Shown here: positions 1 to 5,320 of the stretch, piece by piece
How the letters are laid out: each line of letters begins with the position of its first letter
Numbering within the stretch: position 1 is the stretch's first letter
Origin: Pseudomonadales bacterium
GTDB taxonomy: Bacteria > Pseudomonadota > Gammaproteobacteria > Pseudomonadales > Azotimanducaceae
Direction of reading: 5' to 3'
Length of the DNA: 5,320 nucleotides
NCBI GenBank assembly: GCA_007128525.1
Contig: SKXG01000334.1
Coordinates: 1-5,320, forward strand
The notes under the pieces: generated by a model
Seen by the model: only the letters and a program-made list of their open reading frames with translations
What the model was told of the DNA's origin: nothing
The model's database searches: none
Made by a program: the position numbers and the translations under genes

Positions 1-218
1 ATCTGCCCATCAGCCAGCAGCCTGGCTGTGCCCACTGCCGTGCGCTGCTCACCGTCATCCACCCAGGCCAGCACATGGTGGGCCCCGGCATCCTGACCGT
101 CCCACTCCAGGTCGGGGTCGATGTCCATCCCCTGGACGAAGACCTGCTCGCGAATGCTGCGCAGAATCTCCTGCTCAGTGTCCCAGTCCGCCGGGCGGAT
201 GTCTGCTGTGCCAGGCAT
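1..218 (-). CDS. GNAT family N-acetyltransferase, N-terminal part (cut by window edge)
   Basis: Reading the minus strand from the ATG at 218-216 gives about 72 residues, beginning MPGTADIRPADWDTEQEILR, and the frame is still open at the edge. The stretch IREQVFVQGMDID followed by LEWDGQD, A-HHVLAW and VGTARLL is the usual N-terminal pattern of small GNAT acetyltransferases: first helix, then strands leading into the acetyl-CoA binding core. The acetyl-CoA P-loop (R/Q-x-x-G-x-G/A) would lie beyond the edge and is not seen. The start is supported by GGAG at 227-224, 5 bases before the ATG. The gene begins 24 bases after the purB stop on the same strand, so it is probably last or near last in the mnmA-hflD-purB transcript. 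The acyl acceptor cannot be inferred; GNAT genes near purB are, from memory, common in Pseudomonas relatives. Confidence 0.82.
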   Translation of the reverse strand, partial: MPGTADIRPADWDTEQEILRSIREQVFVQGMDIDPDLEWDGQDAGAHHVLAWVDDGEQRTAVGTARLLADGQ

Positions 219-242
219 GGTCTCTCCGCTTGCCGTCCGATC

Positions 243-2328
<2,086 letters not shown>

Positions 2329-2332
<4 letters not shown>

Positions 2333-3522
2333 GCGGAGCGCTCCGCCAGCGGCCGTACATCTGATGCCGTGCTGCTGTCCGCATGGCTCCGGCCGCAGGC
2401 CTGAATTCGAGCACCGCCGAGACAGAGGTCGCCCTGATACAGGCAGACATATTGTCCTGGCGCCACAGCACGTTGCGGCTGATCGAAATGCACCAGCAAC
2501 TGGCCGTCGTCCTGCTGCGACACCGCACAAGGCTGGTCGGACTGTCGGTAGCGAACCTTGGCCGTACACTGGCGCGGCAAGCCAGGTTCCGGAATGAGCC
2601 AGTTCATATCGCTGGCCAGCAGCCAGTCACTGAGCAAGTCGCGCTCATCCTGGGTCACGACCAGAGTATTGCGGTCCAGATCCTTGTTGAGCACGTACCA
2701 GGGTGCTTCGCGCGCACCGCGCTGGCCACCAATGCCCAGGCCTTGCCGCTGACCAACCGTAAAGAAGGCCAGCCCGTGATGCTCGCCGATGGTCCGGCCA
2801 GCGGTATCAACTATGGGGCCGGCAATGGTGGCCAGATAGCGTCCGAGAAAATCGCTGAGGCGGCGCTCGCCTATAAAACAGATGCCTGTGGAATCCTTCC
2901 GGGCATGGTTGTGCAGGCCAGCCTGGCGCGCCAGGTCGCGGACCTGATCCTTGTGCAGCTCACCGAGCGGGAACAGGCTGGGCGCCAGTTGCGCCAGTGG
3001 CACGGACTGCAGAAAGTAACTCTGGTCCTTGTTTGGATCCACGCCCTTGAGCAGTTGGAAGTGGCCAGGCTCGCCTGCAGCCGTCTGCGTCCAGTGGCCA
3101 CGCACATAGTGCCCGGTAGCAATCAGGTCAGCGCCCAGCAGGCGGGCATAGTCCAGAAACTGCTTGAACTTGATCTCCCTGTTGCACAGAACGTCCGGGT
3201 TCGGCGTGCGTCCGGCGGCATACTCAGTCAGGAAGTGCTCGAAGACATTGTCCCAGTACTCCGCAGCGAAATTGGCCGCGTGCAGCTCAATGCCCAAGTG
3301 TTCGGCCACCCGCTGCGCGTCCGCATAATCAGCCTGCGCCGTACAGTACTCGGTGCCGTCATCCTCATCCCAGTTCTTCATGAACATGGCTTGCACCTGA
3401 TACCCCTGCTCGCGCAGCAGCAGTGCCGTTACGGCCGAGTCCACGCCCCCTGAGAGGCCGACCATGACTCTGGTATCCTCGGGTCGGTGCGACGCTGGAT
3501 TGAATGGGTGAGGCGCGGTCAC
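2329..3522 (-). CDS. mnmA: tRNA-specific 2-thiouridylase MnmA
   Basis: MnmA adds sulfur at C2 of the wobble uridine (U34) in tRNA Lys, Glu and Gln. It uses ATP and persulfide sulfur relayed by the Tus/TusE system from IscS. The product has 397 aa from GTG at 3522. Visible landmarks: PP-loop SGGVDS (24-29), [41 protein letters not shown] with the first catalytic Cys at 113, [26 protein letters not shown] with the persulfide-accepting Cys at 215, and a C-terminal RNA-binding barrel ending near CLGG. About 20 residues extend past the E. coli end and are low in complexity (SSTAS). Start: the frame also opens at GTG 3546, but the predicted promoter would place transcription only ~10 bases before it. 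GTG 3522 has AGGA at 3537-3534, 11 bases upstream. ATG at 3465 would remove the first beta strand. This is the first gene of the operon. Confidence 0.95.
2333..2346. repeat. 14-base perfect palindrome covering the hflD ribosome binding site
   Basis: GCGGAGCGCTCCGC equals its own reverse complement. In the minus-strand mRNA it can fold as a 5-bp GC-rich stem with a GCGC loop, directly before the hflD AUG, and its 5' arm contains the GGAG Shine-Dalgarno. It also encodes the last residues (AERSA) of MnmA. Confidence 0.8.
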
Positions 3523-3562
3523 GTACGTGGAAATCCTATACAGCACTCAGGGCAAGTCGGCT

Positions 3563-3593
3563 ATTGTACCAGCCGCGCCTCAGGCGGCGCCAA
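3563..3593 (-). promoter_or_regulatory. putative sigma-70 promoter of the mnmA-hflD-purB operon
   Basis: On the minus strand, TACAAT at 3568-3563 is a 5/6 match to the -10 box and is preceded by TGG at 3571-3569, an extended -10 (TGn). A weak -35, TTGGCG (4/6), lies at 3593-3588 with a long 19-base spacer. An extended -10 can tolerate a poor -35. Transcription would begin around 3556, which gives a leader of roughly 30-35 bases to GTG 3522. This is inference from motif matches only. Confidence 0.5.
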
Positions 3594-3639
3594 AGGCACC
3601 GGCTGATCCGGGGCGCAGATGTTGCAGGACAACGAGGAC

Positions 3640-3644
3640 AGGAG
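3640..3644 (+). promoter_or_regulatory. Shine-Dalgarno deciding the TTG start of moaC
   Basis: AGGAG lies 6 bases before TTG at 3651. No in-frame ATG is near this position, and MoaC homology begins exactly here ([12 protein letters not shown]), so the ribosome site and the homology agree on a TTG start. Confidence 0.8.
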
Positions 3645-3650
3645 CAGGCA

Positions 3651-4142
3651 TTGAGCAGACTCAGCCATCTGAACGAAGCAGGCGAGGCCAGCATGGTCGA
3701 CGTATCGGACAAGGCGGTCAGTTCGCGCCTGGCGGTGGCCGAGGCCTGGGTCTGCATGGCGCCGGAGACCCTGGACGCCATACAGTCCCAGGGCCTGCCC
3801 AAGGGGGATGTGCTGGCAGTGGCCAGAGTCGCCGGTATACAGGGTGCGAAGCGCTGTTCAGACTTGATCCCGCTGTGCCATCCGTTACCGCTGCAGAAGG
3901 TGTCCGTGCTCTTTGAGGCCAGGCCGCCGACACAGTTGCGCATTGAGGTCAGCTGCAAGGTCGACGGCAAGACGGGCGTGGAAATGGAAGCGTTGACCGG
4001 TGCTTCGGTAGCCGCACTGACCATCTATGACATGTGCAAGGCCATCGACAAGGGCATGCAGATCGAGCGCGTGGGCCTGCTGCGCAAGGAAGGCGGCAAA
4101 TCCGGGACCTGGGTTGTCGAACAAGGGGAGGGACACTCATGA
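3651..4142 (+). CDS. moaC: cyclic pyranopterin monophosphate synthase MoaC
   Basis: MoaC converts the MoaA product (3',8-cyclo-GTP) to cyclic pyranopterin monophosphate, the first stable intermediate of molybdenum cofactor synthesis, as a cytosolic hexamer. The product has 163 aa against 161 in E. coli, with near collinear motifs: [13 protein letters not shown] (8-19), [18 protein letters not shown] (51-68, active-site Lys51), LIPLCHPL (His77), [19 protein letters not shown] (106-124, Glu111 and Glu113) and IYDMCKA (Asp127, Lys130). All expected active-site residues are present. It starts at TTG with AGGAG 6 bases upstream. The open frame extends back to an ATG at 3504, but those residues are basic, unlike MoaC, and overlap the mnmA start. 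The last bases form ATGA with moaD. moaA is not in the window and must be supplied from elsewhere. Confidence 0.96.
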   Translation: MSRLSHLNEAGEASMVDVSDKAVSSRLAVAEAWVCMAPETLDAIQSQGLPKGDVLAVARVAGIQGAKRCSDLIPLCHPLPLQKVSVLFEARPPTQLRIEVSCKVDGKTGVEMEALTGASVAALTIYDMCKAIDKGMQIERVGLLRKEGGKSGTWVVEQGEGHS

Positions 4143-4402
4143 GCGTTGCCGTGCTGTTCTTTGCATCCCTGCGCGAACAGGTCGGCCGGGAACAGATCAG
4201 CTTGCCGGCGGACGAGGTGCCTGATCTGCCCAGCCTGTTGGCGCGGCTTGACCGCGAGCTCGGTGATGTTGCCAGTCACCTGCACAGGCCGAGCGTCCGC
4301 GTGGCGCTGAATCAGTCCCTGCTGGACACCGACGACGCCGCTCGTCGGTCGCTCAAGGACGGTGATGAAGTGGCTTTCCTGCCACCAATCACTGGAGGTT
4401 GA
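4139..4402 (+). CDS. moaD: molybdopterin synthase sulfur carrier subunit MoaD
   Basis: MoaD is a small ubiquitin-fold protein of 87 aa (81 in E. coli). It carries sulfur as a C-terminal thiocarboxylate, made after adenylation by MoeB, and inserts its tail into MoaE to dithiolate cPMP. The sequence shows the beta-grasp start [15 protein letters not shown], the internal VALNQSLLD, and the family ending [14 protein letters not shown] with the essential terminal Gly-Gly. The ATG overlaps the moaC TGA by 4 bases (ATGA), and GGAGG at 4127-4131 lies 7 bases before it, so translation is well initiated and probably coupled to moaC. The stop TGA ends 1 base before the moaE ATG. The close packing fits the 1:1 use of MoaD and MoaE in the synthase heterotetramer. 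Confidence 0.95.
   Translation: MSVAVLFFASLREQVGREQISLPADEVPDLPSLLARLDRELGDVASHLHRPSVRVALNQSLLDTDDAARRSLKDGDEVAFLPPITGG
4394..4398 (+). promoter_or_regulatory. moaE Shine-Dalgarno embedded in the moaD Gly-Gly codons
   Basis: GGAGG is formed by the final moaD codons GGA GGT and lies 5 bases before the moaE ATG at 4404. The same bases encode the catalytic Gly-Gly tail of MoaD and direct ribosome binding for moaE. Confidence 0.85.
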
Positions 4403-4403
4403 G

Positions 4404-4874
4404 ATGTACAGAGCGGTTCGCATCCAGCACGAGGACTTTGACCTCGGTGCCGAAACCGAGCAGTTGCGCGCGCAGCTGGCAGGCCGCATCGGGGCTTTGT
4501 CCGTATTCGTGGGGCTGGTGCGCGAGCAGTTTGAGGACTCAGCGGTCAATGGCCTGCACCTGGAGCATTATCCAGGCATGACCGAGCAAAGCATCGGACG
4601 CATTCTCGATCAGGTCGAGCAGCGCTGGTTGCTTGATGCGGCCGTTATCGTTCATCGCGTCGGCACCCTGCATCCCGGTGACCAGATCGTGCTGGTCATC
4701 GCCGCTGCGGGCCATCGCAAGGACAGCCTGGAGGCCTGTACCTTCATGATCGACTATTTGAAGACCGACGCCGTATTCTGGAAAAAAGAACTTCTGGCTG
4801 ACGGTGCACGCTGGGTTGAATCCTTTGACACCGACTACGCCCGGGTTAAGGCCTGGCAGCAGAAAGACGCCTGA
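4404..4874 (+). CDS. moaE: molybdopterin synthase catalytic subunit MoaE
   Basis: MoaE is the large subunit of molybdopterin synthase, which transfers two sulfurs from thiocarboxylated MoaD to cPMP, giving molybdopterin. The product has 156 aa against 150 in E. coli. Visible landmarks: LSVFVGLVRE (32-41, conserved Arg40), LEHYPGMTEQS (53-63), VIVHRVGTLHPGDQIVLV (81-98), the AAGHRKDSLEAC block (His104, Arg105) and MIDYLKTDAVFWKKE, whose Lys120 and Lys127 correspond to the active-site Lys119 and Lys126 of E. coli. The ATG at 4404 has GGAGG 5 bases upstream. An in-frame ATG at 4362 lies inside moaD and is not family-like. This is the last gene of the moaCDE group; it converges on rluE with only 16 bases between stops. 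No hairpin terminator is evident there. Confidence 0.95.
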   Translation: MYRAVRIQHEDFDLGAETEQLRAQLAGRIGALSVFVGLVREQFEDSAVNGLHLEHYPGMTEQSIGRILDQVEQRWLLDAAVIVHRVGTLHPGDQIVLVIAAAGHRKDSLEACTFMIDYLKTDAVFWKKELLADGARWVESFDTDYARVKAWQQKDA

Positions 4875-4890
4875 ACAGAGTGATTGCAGC

Positions 4891-5320
4891 TTAGCGCCTA
4901 CCTTTGGGTCGCACCTTGCCAGCCGGCCGGGGGCGCGGCAGATGCACTTGAGTTTCCTGCCAGGTCCCAGGTGCCAGCCCGTCCAGCTGCCAGGTACCGA
5001 TGGCGGTACGCATCAGCCTGAGTACTGGATAGCCGGCTGCTGCCAGCAGGCGTCGCACCTCCCGGTTCCGACCCGACTGCATCTGCACTTCCAGCCAGCT
5101 GCTCTGTGCCGCATGGCGTTCAACCACCGGGGGATCCCGCTCCGGCAACCAGCCCGGCGCTTCCTGCAGAAGTCGGGCGGCGACCGCGCGACTCATCTCG
5201 ACGTCCGGGTGGCCCGAGCGACCGAAGGTGAACCCGATGACCTCGCGCCCGCGCTCGACCAGCGCCGACGCGAGCAGCCGGGAGTCGAACCCGCCCGACA
5301 GCGGGAGGACGATGGGGCGG
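4891..5320 (-). CDS. rluE: RluE-type pseudouridine synthase C-terminal half, with a foreign in-frame N-terminal sequence
   Basis: From about 5178 down to the TAA at 4893-4891 the product matches the C-terminal half of RluE, which makes pseudouridine 2457 in 23S rRNA: WLPERDPPVVERH, SSWLEVQMQSGRNREVRRLL, GYPVLRLMRTAIG, LDGLAPGTWQE, then a basic tail (RPAGKVRPKGRR). The GRNREVRR block belongs to the RluB/E/F family, and the WLP-R-PP and TAIG--LDGL strings favour RluE. The expected upstream part with the catalytic Asp (GRLD-x-x-TSGL) is absent. Instead, the frame continues without a stop to the window edge as PIVLPLSGGFDSRLLASAL-VERG-EVIGFTFGR and so on, an asparagine-synthase-like PP-loop. An ATG at 5196 exists but lies in the foreign part and would not give a working enzyme. 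I read this as a broken or chimeric rluE, in the normal convergent position after moaE. Confidence 0.7.
   Translation of the reverse strand, partial: RPIVLPLSGGFDSRLLASALVERGREVIGFTFGRSGHPDVEMSRAVAARLLQEAPGWLPERDPPVVERHAAQSSWLEVQMQSGRNREVRRLLAAAGYPVLRLMRTAIGTWQLDGLAPGTWQETQVHLPRPRPAGKVRPKGRR
5176..5320 (-). other. asparagine-synthase-like PP-loop fragment of foreign composition
   Basis: The minus-strand frame encodes RPIVLPLSGGFDSRLLASAL, then VERGREVIGFTFGRSGHPDV and EMSRAVAARL. SGGFDS at 5298-5281 is an ATP-pyrophosphatase P-loop. SGG-x-DSR followed by a strand ending in FTFGR is typical of asparagine-synthase-related amidotransferases, not of RNA-modifying pseudouridine synthases. Over 5197-5320, 93 of 124 bases are G or C (75%), and 40 of 41 codons end in G or C, clearly more extreme than the neighbouring genes. 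Such usage is common in actinobacteria and haloarchaea; the donor cannot be named. The N-terminal glutaminase domain, if any, is outside the window. Confidence 0.65.

Larger units (their letters stand above)
3523..3650. other. divergent intergenic region between mnmA and moaC
   Basis: These 128 bases separate two oppositely transcribed operons, so promoters for both should lie here. The minus-strand promoter for mnmA is visible. For moaC on the plus strand I see only weak -10-like strings (TATACA at 3537, TATTGT at 3562) with no matching -35, so I do not call one. A short inverted repeat CGCCT-C-AGGCG sits at 3576-3586, within the spacer of the mnmA promoter. No RNA gene or clear riboswitch fold was recognised. 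Confidence 0.7.

Noticed and set aside
2383..3453. 356-codon open frame on the plus strand, antisense to mnmA
   Set aside because: It lies entirely within mnmA, has no recognisable family, and its composition is what the reverse complement of a GC-rich gene gives. MnmA motifs are intact on the other strand.
3504..3650. possible 49-residue N-terminal extension of MoaC from ATG 3504
   Set aside because: The extension overlaps the mnmA start, is Arg-rich and unlike MoaC, and homology plus a good Shine-Dalgarno place the start at TTG 3651.
3556..3650. molybdenum cofactor riboswitch upstream of moaC
   Set aside because: Known Moco riboswitches are over 100 bases with several conserved helices and usually sit before moaA. 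The moaC leader is short and I see no such set of helices.
4860..4900. bidirectional terminator between moaE and rluE
   Set aside because: The 16-base gap and its flanks have no GC stem followed by a T run on either strand; the similar strings GACGCC and AGCGCC are in the same orientation and cannot pair.

Overview
The window is a block of core metabolic and RNA-modification genes from a gammaproteobacterium of fairly high GC. The evidence is the order mnmA-hflD-purB on one strand, which is typical of Gammaproteobacteria, an HflD protein (largely confined to that class), and a PurB of the E. coli type. The genus cannot be read from the sequence. Genes are tightly packed and no gene-free stretch exceeds about 130 bases.

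Layout: (1) Minus strand, 3522 down to 1: mnmA (tRNA U34 2-thiolase), hflD, purB (adenylosuccinate lyase) and the start of a GNAT acetyltransferase cut by the window edge. The junctions are a 4-base ATGA overlap, a TAATG or short spacer, and a 24-base gap, so this is probably one transcript. (2) A divergent intergenic region at 3523-3650 carries a plausible extended -10 promoter for the mnmA operon and the leader of the moa genes. (3) Plus strand, 3651-4874: moaC, moaD and moaE, overlapping or 1 base apart, which act in molybdenum cofactor synthesis. MoaC makes cPMP, and MoaD and MoaE form molybdopterin synthase. moaA is not in the window. (4) Minus strand, 4891-5320: the C-terminal half of an RluE-type 23S rRNA pseudouridine synthase, convergent with moaE. 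Its upstream reading frame changes into an asparagine-synthase-like PP-loop sequence.

Most of the window is ordinary conserved housekeeping DNA, and I do not see an undescribed system in it. The one real anomaly is the right end. The last ~125-145 bases encode, in frame with RluE, an SGGFDS ATP-pyrophosphatase motif with about 75% GC and near-total G/C at third codon positions. This looks like a chimeric join (assembly artefact or illegitimate recombination) rather than a normal gene. Smaller points concern translation: a perfect palindrome over the hflD ribosome binding site, the moaD Gly-Gly codons doubling as the moaE Shine-Dalgarno, and an 8-base tandem repeat before purB. mnmA, moaC and probably purB start at GTG or TTG.
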